Source: Siphonodentalium dalli
Taxonomy: Eukaryota > Mollusca > Scaphopoda > Gadilida > Siphonodentaliidae
Length of the DNA: 64,000 bases
NCBI GenBank assembly: GCA_032622095.1
Contig: CP136064.1
Span: 5,571,512-5,635,511 of the forward strand
Reading direction: 5' to 3'
The position numbers and the translations under genes were made by a program. Each line of letters starts with the position of its first letter. Within the stretch, counting starts at the first letter, position 1. This document shows, in pieces, positions 48,544-59,578 of the stretch. Under the pieces are notes generated by a model. The model did not search any database and was not told the DNA's origin. It worked only from the letters and a program-made list of their open reading frames with translations.

Positions 48544-48839
48544 TGTGAGAGTTAAGGCTTCCTCAATAGGAATGTCTGATTCATAAAACATGTTTAAAAC
48601 TCCAGTTTCTGTGGAGGTTGATGAAAATGATTTATGGTCATTAATTGGTATCCAATGCTGAACAATCTCATTAAATATGTATTCAGGCTGTCAGACCTTT
48701 AGTTACAACAACAACATAAAAAATATCTGATTTAACATCGTGTTCTGCCTTGTTCTGTTGAAAAAATGTTGGAAACCAAATATGAAATATAAACCAGACA
48801 TACTAGATCATGCCATGAATCTCCACTCTGGCTATAATT

Positions 48840-48926
48840 TCACCCATACAGAGCCCCAGACAAACACGAGCAGACGACACTCTTCTATATGCTTCTATAT
48901 ATGTGTGGGGCTCCCTGCAGGGTAAT
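48840..48926. repeat. P3 hairpin copy 1
   Basis: ACCCATACAGAGCCCCAGAC ... GTGTGGGGCTCCCTGCAGGGT is an imperfect palindrome of module P3. No terminal repeats recognised. Confidence 0.5.
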
Positions 48927-48979
48927 GGATGTTTTTTATTTTATGTCCTAAAAATTGTAACAAACATTTATTTAAAAAA

Positions 48980-49045
48980 AATGATAAAAAATTGTTAGGC
49001 CAATGCATTCTCTTATATATAAGAGAATGCATTGGCACAGGGTTC
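48980..49045. mobile_element. TTAA-B/-A fragment with minimal P1
   Basis: AAATTGTTAGGCCAATGC followed by a P1 hairpin that has lost its whole loop (TTATATATAAGAGAATGC). Neither terminus remains. Confidence 0.7.
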
Positions 49046-49576
49046 ATGCTGTGCCAGAAAAGAACACTTGTAACATGCAATTACTATAGTAGATCATGCC
49101 ATGAATCTCTACTAATGCTAATGCCTGTAGAGATCATATTCCTCCAGTACAAAATCTGGGAACTTTTTGAAGTTTTGACAGGGAACCTTATAAAGTCCAA
49201 AAAATAACACAGGGAATATATTTCTTAGTTATTATTTGTTTCTTAATAATGTACTTCGCTGTATTGTATAATATCTTTTGCATTATTCATGCATTATTCG
49301 GATTTAAAATTCTTTTAATTGTTCGACCTGCATCTGTGGATCCTGAAGAAAATTCAAATCTGGTTAATCCTGGTTAATCCCAGCTTATTCAAAAGGGGTG
49401 CTCTATGTTCAGTGTGATTGTATCATGACATTTTGTACCAGCATGTTTTCGAGAAGTTTGCTGAGTGCAACTTATTTCTATTTACTATTCGCATGTTCCC
49501 GATTGAACTTTTATCGCTCATTTGACGGTTTGCATCCATTCTGGGGCCGTGAGTTTTACGGGGCTGATAAAAAGAC

Positions 49577-50262
49577 CCCGCATTTGTCAGGAACATGGCT
49601 ATTTACGTGGTTTCAGCCTGTAGGCCATGTCTAAATAAAAACACTGCATACATATGCAAGGCTCAAAATAAGTGGCCGGTCACGGTCATTGTCCGACAAA
49701 AAATAGCTTATGTCCAGTGCACTTCTGTATCTGTTGACATTTTTTCCCATGCAATTCTTTAAACAATCTGTATGTGTCCAAGGAGCCACTTCTGGCCGAA
49801 TAGGACATTGAAATTAAAAAATAGTTCTTTTTTAAGTTCAGATCAATTCATAGTAAAAATAATTATGTCGAATTGCATGTGTATTTATTAATCGACGTAA
49901 AGTTTTTGAACTTTTGAAAACAAAAATAACTTGGGTTTATTCCTAGGTGGCATTTGGATGCTCACTAAAATGTGCGCATCATTGATGAATAATAAGTCGA
50001 TTGGAAATTTAAATACTGTCTCATACAGTACATCTGAAAATTTGACAGGCACCATTTTGAAATGACCAACATCATCCATTTGGTGCCTGTCATTTTGACA
50101 GTCAGTAAATTTTTTTTTATTTTGAGCCTTGTACATATGGACATGCTAGACATTGCACTTGTGCATTTGTCAGGAGCATGGCTATTTACGTGGCTTGGGC
50201 CTGTAGGCCATGTCTAAATAAAAAGACTGCATACATATGGACATGCTAGACATTGCACTTGT
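49577..50262. repeat. Tandem duplication, about 115-bp unit, one copy interrupted
   Basis: GCATTTGTCAGGAACATGGC ... TAGGCCATGTCTAAATAAAA and GGACATGCTAGACATTGCAC occur twice in order. The hAT element at 49657-50131 is inserted in the first copy. Confidence 0.85.
49657..50131. mobile_element. hAT MITE, ends CAAGGCTCAAAATAA
   Basis: CAAGGCTCAAAATAA and TTATTTTGAGCCTTG are perfect inverted ends, with perfect 8-bp duplications TACATATG (49649-49656 and 50132-50139). 475 bp, no transposase. Confidence 0.93.
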
Positions 50263-50489
50263 TAATATTATTCACTTCCCTTGCCGGTGGCTCATTAAAT
50301 GAAAGTTGTTAATAGAATATTTTAATATCGCAAAATAACTGGTCTGAAAGCCATCATGTCATGATAATACCATGAGTGGAATACCAAGTTACCAACAAGC
50401 ATTGGAAACCAGTTTCAATAGTGGACTCTATAATTATCACAAATTATCTTATGATGGCTATTGGCTGCTACAACATCAGACCAAATCTG

Positions 50490-50598
50490 ACTTTAGTGTG
50501 CCTGTCATTTAACACCCATAGAGAGCCCCACATAGACTGGAGCAGACAACAGTGTGTAGTGCAGGCTACCATCTGTGTGAGGCTCCCTGTGGGTTAAA
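50490..50598. mobile_element. hAT-E-type end joined to a P3 hairpin
   Basis: TTTAGTGTGCCTGTCATTT (the hAT-E terminal region) is followed not by P2 but by ACCCATAGAGAGCCCCACAT and its partner GTGAGGCTCCCTGTGGGTT. Confidence 0.55.
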
Positions 50599-50647
50599 CA
50601 TTAAACTTAATCAGTGAGGTTTGAGATGGATGTCTAACATTACTGAC

Positions 50648-51110
50648 CAAGCCTGAGTTTAGTGTGCTGTCATTTGCAGAATGATGTCCCCAGAGGGTGA
50701 ATCTAGTGTTGCTATCCCGCATAGCAGGCTAGCATCACTAAATTCACCCTCTGGGGACCTCATTCTGCATGGCCTCCTCTGCTGTGGGAGACATAGACTC
50801 AGATTGAATTTCTCAAATGGTGAATATTGTGATGTACACCCATCGGGGAACCTCGATTATGCAATGTGTCGTCTGCCAATTTGGGGATACAGAGAAACTA
50901 AACTACCGGTAAATAAGAAATAGAATCTATGTGAAGAATGTATTGAAATTTGATAATAAAGAAACTTTCCAGAGAAGATGAGGCCTAAGCAAAATGAGGT
51001 CCCCAGAGGGTGAATTTAGTGATGCTAGCCCACTATGCGGGATAGCGTCACTAAATTCACCCTCTGGGGACCTCATTCTGCAAATGACAGGCACACTACA
51101 CTCAGGCTTG
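50648..51110. mobile_element. hAT-E MITE copy 3 (P2 hairpins)
   Basis: CAAGCCTGAGTTTAGTG ... CACTACACTCAGGCTTG with two P2 hairpins. No 8-bp duplication recognisable (TTACTGAC versus ATCAGTGG). Confidence 0.8.
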
Positions 51111-51237
51111 ATCAGTGGACACAACATCAGACCAGCCATTACCTGGCAACACATATACATGGCAACACATATACATGGCAACATATAAATACTAAATAGC
51201 TTATAACTTATTCCAATGACATAATCACATTCAAAGC

Positions 51238-51370
51238 CTAGTCTGTAAATAGTGTGTCTGACATTTGCAGAATGAGGTCCCCAGAGGGTAAAATTAACAA
51301 TGCTACCCTGCACAACTGTCTAGCATAACCAAATTCACCCTCTGGGGACCTCATTTTGTTTAGGTCTCAT
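51238..51370. mobile_element. hAT-E MITE copy 4, left part
   Basis: CTAGTCTGTAAATAGTGTG then one diverged P2 hairpin (AATGAGGTCCCCAGAGGGTA). The interior continues to about 51540 (GGTGAACATCACCAAC), where a second end with a P3 hairpin begins. Confidence 0.65.
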
Positions 51371-51559
51371 CTTATGGGAAGTATCTATGGTCTTAAATTA
51401 ACATGTTTTCTAGTCTTAAATTAACATTGTTTTTAGTTACTTTTTCCCTTCTGGGAAGTTTCTATATCTCATAATTTGCTGAAGATAAAATGTATAATCG
51501 AGGTGACTAAATGGGTGAACATCACCAACTTTGATCGCCCCTATCCCATCAGTGACATG

Positions 51560-51672
51560 CAAGTCTGGAAATAGTGTGTTTGAACCCATAGAGAGCCCCA
51601 CATTAGACTGGAGCATACCGCACTTGGTAGTGCCTGCTTCCATCTGTGTGAGACTCACTGTGTGTTACCTAT
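51560..51672. mobile_element. hAT-E end with P3 hairpin, copy 2
   Basis: CAAGTCTGGAAATAGTGTG is followed by ACCCATAGAGAGCCCCACAT and GTGTGAGACTCACTGTG. A further AGTCTGGAAATAGTGTGTC plus a broken P2 lies at 51696-51760. Confidence 0.55.
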
Positions 51673-51798
51673 AAAACATTCATGAGTTATTTCCTAGTCT
51701 GGAAATAGTGTGTCTGACATTTGCAGAATGAGGTCCCCAAGGTTGAATTTAGTGATGCTATGATAATGACTGCAATGGTAGAGGAAGCAGACGATAAG

Positions 51799-52635
51799 CA
51801 CAGGTCCCCAGAACAAAAATTTACCCCCCCCAATAGTACTTAATCCTATAGAAAGGTATCCAACTTGGCCAGTCCACAATCAGGTTAAAAATACACAAAA
51901 ATAATTTTTGTTTACAAGTTGCCTCATATATATATATGTAGGCAGAAAGATATTTTATTACTCTTCAATTTGATGTATCCCATGTAAATATTGGTTAAGA
52001 AAACCTCCGGTTATGAGCACAGGTCTAATGCAAACCGGCTGTAAAATTTCACTCGTTCGAGATGGTGTCCGCTAAACTGGGTCAAAGAGTCTGATTTTTA
52101 TACTGTCTTGCACTTCAAAAACACACTCAACGGTAAGCAGAATATATATATTATTAGAAACGGAATATGTTTACTGACCCACCTAAACCAATCACACACA
52201 TCACGGAATCGTATTTATTGAAAAAACCCAGAAGCAAAATTAAATTTTCCAAAACCAGCCATTTTGTAAAATATTGTAAGTAAGCTGAAATGACGTAACA
52301 CTAATTTGTCATTGGCCAAATATAAATCAAATATATAACAAAGAAGTAGTGTATATATGCTCGAAATATTTATGAAGTTATATTCTTGTCCATATGTATG
52401 TTTTTAAATCGGCATTCATGTTAATTCAATCTTTGTGTATTTATTTCATTTTTATAAATATATATTGTGTTGCATAAGAACTACAAATAGTAGAAAATGG
52501 CTGATTTTGGAAAATTTTGAACCTGATTGTGGACTTTGTGAAAATGATAAAAAAAATTAGGCCTGGCTAAGTTGGATACCTTTCTATAGGATTAAGTACT
52601 ATTGGGGTGGGTTAATTTTTTTCTGTCGACCTGTG
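51799..52635. mobile_element. Long-TIR element, ends CACAGGTC
   Basis: Arms of about 90 bp: CAATAGTACTTAATCCTATA, GAAAGGTATCCAACTTGGCC, AGTCCACAATCAGGTT on the left pair with the right end in reverse. Flanks ACGATAAG and ACGACAGG match at 6 of 8, consistent with an old hAT-type duplication. 837 bp. Confidence 0.75.
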
Positions 52636-52890
52636 ACGACAGGCAAATACACATGGATTTGAGTGGTACAAAAAGCTTTTATCTGTTGTATTTTCTGAGC
52701 CTTGATGAATAACGCTATAGACAATATACTGAATTGATCAATGTAAATGGTAGGAGGAAGACGACAGGCAGATACACATGGATTTGAGTGGTACATGTAG
52801 CTTTTAGCGTTTATTTGTTGTTTTTTCTGAGCCTTGATGAATAATACTATAGACAATCTTCTGAATTGATCAATGTAAATGGTAAGAAGC
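52633..52890. repeat. Tandem duplication, about 122-bp unit
   Basis: GACGACAGGC-ATACACATGG, TTTGAGTGGTAC, CTGAGCCTTGATGAATAA, GAATTGATCAATGTAAATGG occur twice in order. Confidence 0.85.
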
Positions 52891-53074
52891 CCCAGAGATG
52901 GAGTTATTCTCGTGCACATTTATAGATCAATCGACACCGCAACTTGGCAAATACTATATATAGACGTGATAGACTTCGACATCCGATCTTGATTGAATTC
53001 CTGGGAGTCGCTGTTGTGTTGAATCGTCTTATGATTTGTGATCTATTTAGGCGGTGGTGTCATTCCCAATATAG

Positions 53075-53610
53075 CAGTAATGCCCTAAGTAATCAACTCC
53101 TTAACCCTTTACCCAACAAAACGGCCAAAACCGGCCAAATAAAGCTTCAACAGCCTAAAATATCTTCGGTCTGTCTCAATAGAACCATACAAATATGGAT
53201 ATCATTGGAACCGGCTCCTTGACCACATTGTGATAGTTACAGTTATGCCCTGTGCCAATGCATTCTCTTATATATGCGAGTCGACCATAGGTCGCCTCGC
53301 ATATATAAGAGAATGCATTGGCCTAAAAAAAATCTTTTTTTAACACTTTTTACCATTTTTTCTTACATTCTTTAACAATTTTATAATTTTTAATGTGTTA
53401 AGCCAATGCATTCTCTTATATATGCGAGGCGACCTATGGTCGACTCGCATATATAAGAGAATGCATTGGCACAGGGCCGTTCTGTTGGGTAAAGGGTTAA
53501 CCACAGCATAATTATGGGTAACTTTTCAGGATTTAGTCGGAAATATGGCTTGTTGCCATTCATCGGAAAGCTTTCGGGGGTTAAGGAGCCGATTAATTAG
53601 GGCATTACTG
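53075..53610. mobile_element. Mar-M MITE copy 5, interrupted by TTAA-A
   Basis: CAGTAATGCCCTAAGTAATC, then at its CTCCTTAACC site the TTAA-A element, then CCACAGCATAATTATGGG and a right arm cut down to TTAAGGAGCCGATTAATTAG. Confidence 0.88.
53101..53500. mobile_element. TTAA-A MITE copy 8, nested in Mar-M
   Basis: Perfect TTAA on both sides, two P1 hairpins, 400 bp. Confidence 0.92.
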
Positions 53611-53738
53611 TAGCAGTATTTGAATGCTCAAAATAATCATACAATCTCATTAAATACTACATGATGGATATTTGAATAAAACTTTGTATATATTCTGATT
53701 TGTGATCTAATTAGGCGGTGGTGTCATTCCCAATATAG

Positions 53739-53901
53739 CAGCAATGCCCTAAGTAATCGACTCCTTAACCACAGGAGAATTATGGGTAACTTTTCAGGAT
53801 TTAGTCGGAAATATGGCTTGTTGCCATTCATCCGACTAAATCCTGAAAAGTTACCCATAATTCTGCTGTGGTTAAGGAGTCGATTAATTAGGGCATTACT
53901 G
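53739..53901. mobile_element. Mar-M MITE copy 6, uninterrupted paralogue of copy 5
   Basis: Same flanks as copy 5, but the CTCCTTAACCACAGG site is intact. Apex deleted (CATTCATCCGACTAAATCC). Confidence 0.88.
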
Positions 53902-54229
53902 TAGCAGTACTTGAATGCTCAAAATAATCATACAATCTCATTAAATACTACATGATGGATATTTGAATAAAACTTTGTATATATTCTGATTTGTGATCTA
54001 ATTAGGCGGTGGTGCCCTAATAAATAAACATACAATTTAGCGAAATACTGCAAGTAACAATGGCTGAAGTTCAATTTACACCACAGCATCACCCTTCTGT
54101 GATCAAATAAGTATTATGCAACAAGAGACCATTTATAAAACCATTATAGTGAGTAAGAACACCACTATAATCAGTAAATATACATTAAGTATGCTGCTGG
54201 GACATACCGCATGCATACTGGATTATGAG

Positions 54230-54780
54230 AAAGAAGTCACTTCTCCCTGGGACAAAAAAGGGAGAAGTGGCACATTTTAGGGAGAAGAGTTCTCCTAAAT
54301 CGCCCTCTAGGTTACAGTGAAGTAATTATTTCCCATAGGCCTCAGTGTTAACATATAATGGCCTGCAGCCCTGACTATATATCCATGAATTGTGATAAAT
54401 GAGTACATGATCACCAGGATTGGTATCTGCGCAAAGTTTCTGCATGAAAAAAATCATATCGCCAGGCATGGAATATACTTTTAAATTTGGGATTTATAAT
54501 CTAGAATCAGAATAGCATGAAACAAATATTGACATATTTTACCTCACTCCAAAAAAAATTCAATCTAGGAACCACGTGCTTTACACTGTGCCAATGTTTT
54601 GTTTGGAGTCTGAAATTTCAAGATTGCATGTATTTTTATATGTTTAAATATCGAAACTACCATTAACCAACAAGAGCCCAGAATTTTTTTAATTCTCTCC
54701 TGCATCTTGGTCCAAAATCCGTTGGAGGGCGCTACCAATCGAATTACTTCACTGTAACCTCTAAGTTGGTCCCCGTACCA
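54230..54780. repeat. AAGTCACTTCTCCCT-type repeat, possible element
   Basis: GAAGTCACTTCTCCCTGGGA, GGGAGAAGTGGCACATTTTA and CCTCTAGGTTACAGTGAAGT occur on the left; the reverse complement of the last (ACTTCACTGTAACCTCTAAG) is at about 54750. Related sequence is at 60463-60610 and in the 56-kb array. Confidence 0.5.
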
Positions 54781-54886
54781 AAATATCACATGTATAAAGT
54801 GAATTCTATACCAATAATACAGAAGATGACTTGTGAGTGCATGTTCCGCCTCAGACACTGGGACAACAGAAGATAATTTGTGAGTG

Positions 54887-55343
54887 AGCCTGTATTTAGT
54901 GTGTCTGTCATTTGCAGAATGAGGTCCCCAGAGGGTGAGTTTAGTGATGCTATTCCGCATAGCGGGCTAGCATCACTAAATTCACCCTCTAGGGACTTAA
55001 TTCTGCATGGCCTTAACTGCTACATGTATGTAGACATAGACTCAGATTGAAGTTCCCAATTGATGAATATTGTGATGTACACCCATTGGGAACCTCGATT
55101 ATGCAATGTGTCGTCTGCCAATTTGGGGATATAGAGAATTTAAACTAAAAATGAAATAGAATCAAAGTTTCTATAGAAATTTGATAATAAAGAAACTTTC
55201 CAGAGAAGATGAGGCCTAAGCAGAATGAGGTCCCCCAGAGGGTGAATTTAGTGATGCTAGCCCGCTATGCGGGATAGCGTCACTAAATTCACCCTCTGGG
55301 GGACCTTATTCTGCAAATGACATGCACACTAAACTCTGGCTTG
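54887..55343. mobile_element. hAT-E MITE copy 5 (P2 hairpins), in a tandem repeat
   Basis: GAGCCTGTATTTAGTGTG ... CACACTAAACTCTGGCTTG, with two P2 hairpins. Flanking sequence on both sides repeats (CAGACACTGGGACAACAGAA / GAGACACTGCGACGATAGAA), so the host site was itself a tandem repeat. Confidence 0.8.
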
Positions 55344-55585
55344 TGTACCACCTGAGACACTGCGACGATAGAAGATAATGTGTGAGTGCATGTCCCGCCT
55401 GAAACGTTCTGAGCCAGACATTGCTTGGGGCCGAGTCACTTTATTCCTTGTTGGTCTTGCAACTAATTCTGTTGATTTATGCAAGAGTTTTTTTTATGAA
55501 ATTGGATGTCATCCGCCTTGCCAGTGTGTCCAATCATGTCATCCGTCTCACCAGTGCATCCAATCAATCTTGTCTGTGTTATGAG

Positions 55586-55833
55586 CAAGCCTTGAAATAG
55601 CGTGCCTGTCATTTGCAGAATGAGGTCCCCAGAGGGTGAATATAGTGATGCACCCCGCATAGTGGGCTAGCATCACCAAATTCACCCTCTGGGGACCTCA
55701 TTCTGCTTACACCTCAGCAGAATGAGGTTCCCAGAGGGTTAATTTGGTGATGCTAGCCCGCTATGCGGGGTAGCATCACTAAATTCACCCTCTGGGAACC
55801 TCATTCTGCAAATGACAGACACACTATTTCTTG
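55586..55833. mobile_element. hAT-E MITE copy 6 (short)
   Basis: CAAGCCTTGAAATAGCGTG ... ACACTATTTCTTG, two adjacent P2 hairpins with almost no spacer. Bracketed by a 19-bp direct repeat, CTTGTCTGTGTTATGAGCA, longer than a hAT duplication. Confidence 0.8.
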
Positions 55834-55970
55834 TCTGTGTTATGAGCATGAACAGGTTAATCATATACAATAATCATCATATTAACACTATAAACATCCG
55901 CCCTCTTGTTGATATGATGGCATCAATACGGAAACAACTTAGAAAATTGTTAGTTAATTGCTAACATATA

Positions 55971-56076
55971 CAATAATGCCCTAAATAATCGACTCCTTAA
56001 CCACAGCAGAATTATGGGTAATTTTTCAGGATTTAGTCGGAAATACGGCTTGTTGCCATTCATCGGAAAGCTCTCC
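55971..56076. mobile_element. Mar-M MITE, left half only
   Basis: CAATAATGCCCTAAATAATC to CATCGGAAAGCTCTC, ending at the hairpin apex where the 56-kb tandem array starts. Confidence 0.8.
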
Positions 56077-57268
56077 TATTTAAAACCTCTAGGTTGGTCC
56101 CTGTGTACTGGTCTAGATAGAAGTGACTTCGCTCAATTAAAAACCTCTAGGTGGTCCCAGTGTACTGGTCTAGATAGAAGTGACTTCGCTCAATTAAAAA
56201 CCTCTAGGTGGTCCCTGTGTACTGGTCTAGATAGAAGTGACCTTGCTCAATTAAAAACCTCTAGGTGGTCCCTGTGTACTGGTCTAGATAGAAGTGACTT
56301 CGCCCAATTAAAAACCTCCTGGCTGGTCCCAGTGTACCGGTCTAGATAGAAGGGACTTCTCCCAATTTAAAACCTCCTTGCTGGTCCCTGTGTACCGATC
56401 TAGATAGAAGTGACTTCGCCCAATTAAAAACCTCCTTGCTGGTCCCAGTGTACCGGTCTAGATAGAAGGGACTTCTCCCAATTTAAAACCCGTAGGCTGG
56501 TCCCTGTGTACCGGTCTAGATAGAAATGACTTCCTATTTAAAACCTCCTTGCTGGTCCCTGTGTACCGGTCTAGAGAGAAGGGACTTCTCCCAATTAAAA
56601 ACCACTAGGTTAATTGGTCCCTGTGTACCGGTCTAGATAGAAGGGACTTCTCCCAATTTAAAACCTCTAGGCTGGTCCCTGTGTACCGGTCTAGATAGAA
56701 GTGACTTTCTATTTAAAACCTCCTTGCTGGTCCCTGTGTACCGGTCTAGATAGAAGTGACTTCCTATTTAAAACCTCCTGGCTGGTCCCAGTGTACCGGT
56801 CTAGATAGAAGTGACTTCCTATTTAAAACCTCCTGGCTGGTCCCAGTGTACCGGTCTAGATAGAAGTGACTTCCTATTTAAAACCTCCTGGCTGGTCCCA
56901 GTGTACCGGTCTAGATAGAAATGACTTCCTATTTAAAACCTCCTTGCTGGTCCCTGTGTACCGGTCTAGAGAGAAGGGACTTCTCCCAATTAAAAACCAC
57001 TAGGTTAATTGGTCCCTGTGTACCGGTCTAGATAGAAGGGACTTCTCCCAATTTAAAACCTCTAGGCTGGTCCCTGTGTACCGGTCTAGATAGAAGTGAC
57101 TTTCTATTTAAAACCTCCTTGCTGGTCCCTGTGTACCGGTCTAGATAGAAGTGACTTCCTATTTAAAACCTCCTGGCTGGTCCCAGTGTACCGGTCTAGA
57201 TAGAAGTGACCTCTCCCAATTTAAAACTTCTAGATTGGTCCATGTGTACCGGTCAAGATAGAAGTGAC
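56077..57268 (+). repeat. Tandem array, 54-62 bp units, with higher-order repeat
   Basis: About 21 copies of GGTCCCTGTGTACCGGTCTA, GATAGAAGTGACTTC, TATTTAAAACCTCCTGGCT. Two unit types (CTATTT and CTCCCAATTT variants). A block of several units beginning near 56523 recurs near 56911 with the same order of variants, a higher-order repeat of about 390 bp. A continuous plus-strand frame in the first copies is a by-product. Confidence 0.93.
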
Positions 57269-57454
57269 CTTTGTGAGGTGGGTTATATATATGTACATGC
57301 TTGCTAGCTAGCAGTAGTTCTACTCAATTCTTATTGTGGCACAGGGAATTTCAGGTACTTTAAATTTTCCTTCGTCAACACTAACACATGATTCCAGATG
57401 GTAATTGTATAAAGACGTCCCTGGGCCAGTCATTACACCGTACCACAGTCACAA

Positions 57455-57785
57455 CTATAAGGGAAGTCGGTAGCCGAGAGGTAGCGTACTGGTCTCTCGT
57501 GCTTAGCGGACCGGGGATCGCAACCTGGTCAGGGTATTTTGACAAAAATCAAAACTCGGTCAGATACCAAGTTTGTCAGGCTGAAAAGTCTCATTCGAGA
57601 TCACTGAATAAAGATCCGAATGCAAAATGCCGACTTCCCCCCATTACAACACTTGTCCAGGTATGTTGTCGTGGGTGCAGTACGCTGTCCGATCGGGCGC
57701 GGACATTAATGGCTGACCCGTGTACACGCCTCGGTGTGTGCACGTTAAAGAACACTACTGGAGTCAGCACAGGGTTATAAAGTTA
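57455..57785 (+). mobile_element. tRNA-derived SINE
   Basis: A-box-like TAGCCGAGAGGT (57471-57482) and B-box-like GGGGATCGCAACC about 43 bases later give a tRNA-related head. The 3' part contains GGCTGACCCGTGTACACGCC and GTGTGCACGTTAAAGAACAC, a conserved-looking tail. No clear poly-A or simple tail. Target duplication not identified. Confidence 0.65.
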
Positions 57786-57904
57786 CTCGGCCGTTGTAGC
57801 ACCTGGACCAGTGCATCTACAACCAGAATTGGTTCCTGCACTGTAATATCTACAGATACAGAACTTCAATTATTATTTTTCACGATTTACATATATGTGT
57901 GTGA

Positions 57905-58642
57905 CATACCAGTAGCTTCATATGTTTTAAAAGTTGAGTCAGTATGGCAGAGGAAATGATGTTCTCCAAGTAATGTCTCCTCTACTCTGTCACTCACACC
58001 GTCTCAATAACTATTTATTCAGATTTACTAACATGTATACCAGTATTTGTCAGTGTGGCAGAGAAAACGATGTTCTCCAAGTAATGACGCGGCTTTTATT
58101 CTCTGTCACTCACAACGTCTCAATAATTATTTATTCTGATTTACTAATATGTATGAATACCAGTAGCTTGATATGTCAGTGTGGCAGAGAAAACGATGTT
58201 CATCAACTAATATCATGGCTTTCATGCTTTCGATGTCGTTCACACCCTCTCAATAATTATTTATTCAGATTTAATAACACGTATACCAGTAGCTTGATAT
58301 GTTTTCTAAGACCTGGGTCAGTATGGCAGATGAAACAGTGTTATCAAACTAATGTCGCAGCTTTCCTGCTTTCGATGTCGCTCCCCTCTCAACAATTATT
58401 TATTCAGATTTAATAGCATGTATACCAGTAGCTTGATATGTTTTTCTAAGACCTGTGTCAGTATGGCAGAGGAAACCGTGTTATCAAACTAATGTCGCAG
58501 CTTTCATGCTCGATGTCGCTCACACCATCTCAATAATTATTTATTCCGATTTACTAACATGTATGCATAGCAGTAGATTGATATGTTTTTCTAAGAACTG
58601 GGTCAGTATGGCAGAGGAAACAGTGTTCTCCAAGTAATGGAG
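57905..58642 (+). repeat. Degenerate tandem repeat, about 110-146 bp unit, six copies
   Basis: GTCAGTRTGGCAGAGGAAAC recurs near 57938, 58049, 58170, 58316, 58456 and 58601, with CAATAATTATTTATTC-GATTTA and ACCAGTAGCTTGATATG between. The long open frame through it is periodic and shows no real domain. Confidence 0.88.
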
Positions 58643-59578
58643 TACGGAAGCAGAAATGATCTCTCCGTATTGATTATCGTTATAGTAGATTGCTTCGGTC
58701 AATCAGCAGAGATGGATTTAAAATCGTGATACAGTGATATTACTGTCGTGATCCTGTGAACCTTGCATGATCCGAACAGGGAGTTGTGGACTTCTAGTGT
58801 AATTAATTGTTATTTGTCATGAGAGAACCTAAAGTCTATTGTTTATTTCAGGTTTGTGATCCGTATTGACAGAAGTCAATGCGCAGGAATTAAAGTGTGA
58901 TATACTGTTTCTATTTTAAAGCCATTATTTTCACTCTCAAGTGATCATGAGATTATTGGAGTTGAATTATAAGTACTTTCTCTATAGTGCCTATAGTGAT
59001 GACACTGCTCTACCAGCTATGCCCATTATTAAAGACATATTATGGACTTGTTCGGGGCCTGAAATTGATAAGTTAGTACTCAGGCGCTATGACAACCTGG
59101 GGAATATAGCGTTCTACTAACATCGCCGAAAATTTCAAAGAAATCGACCATACCACTCCATAGAAAACATCATCTGAACTACGCCCAATTGTAAATATTT
59201 ACATCTCGATTCGGGACGCAACTATCGACGATAATCTAACACAAATGATTTCGCCATCGAGAGTCATTGCATTTAATTAATATTTAAGAATGATGGTGTG
59301 TATCGTCAATGTGGATTAATATTCGTAACAAATAACTACTTTGAGCAAGATTATTCTCAATTTCTATTTGATCACCCTGCCGGAGTGTTTCACGTCATTT
59401 TAAATTCAACCCCCAGTCACACTTTTGGATTCCATTTTGACTGTGTATTTACTTTACCTAATAAAATATTCTTCTAAGAATTACAGTGTAATCCACTGGT
59501 AACTTTCACCATCCCATTATGCAACCTTTCAGCACCCATGTGTCAATGTGGGGTGAGGGGGTGGCTCGCCTCCACCTA

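Larger units (their letters stand above)
53022..54014. repeat. Segmental tandem duplication containing Mar-M MITEs
   Basis: The flank GATTTGTGATCTA-TTAGGC, GGTGGTG, CATTCCCAATATAGCAG precedes Mar-M at 53075 and again at 53739. GAATGCTCAAAATAATCATA to TATATTCTGATTTGTGATC follows both. A third start of the unit is at 53989. Only the first copy holds a TTAA-A MITE. Confidence 0.9.

Noticed and set aside
49398-49634. 78-residue plus-strand frame
   Set aside because: Its 3' part lies in a tandemly duplicated non-coding unit; no homology recognised.
56014-56349. 111-residue frame with repeated GLDRSDFAQLKTSRW
   Set aside because: Begins in a Mar-M half-element and runs into the 57-bp units of a tandem array; later units break the frame.
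57934-58413. 159-residue open frame with repeated CQCGREND segments, resembling a cysteine-motif protein
   Set aside because: It coincides with the 110-146 bp tandem repeat; the peptide changes whenever unit length is not a multiple of 3, and no zinc-finger spacing is kept.
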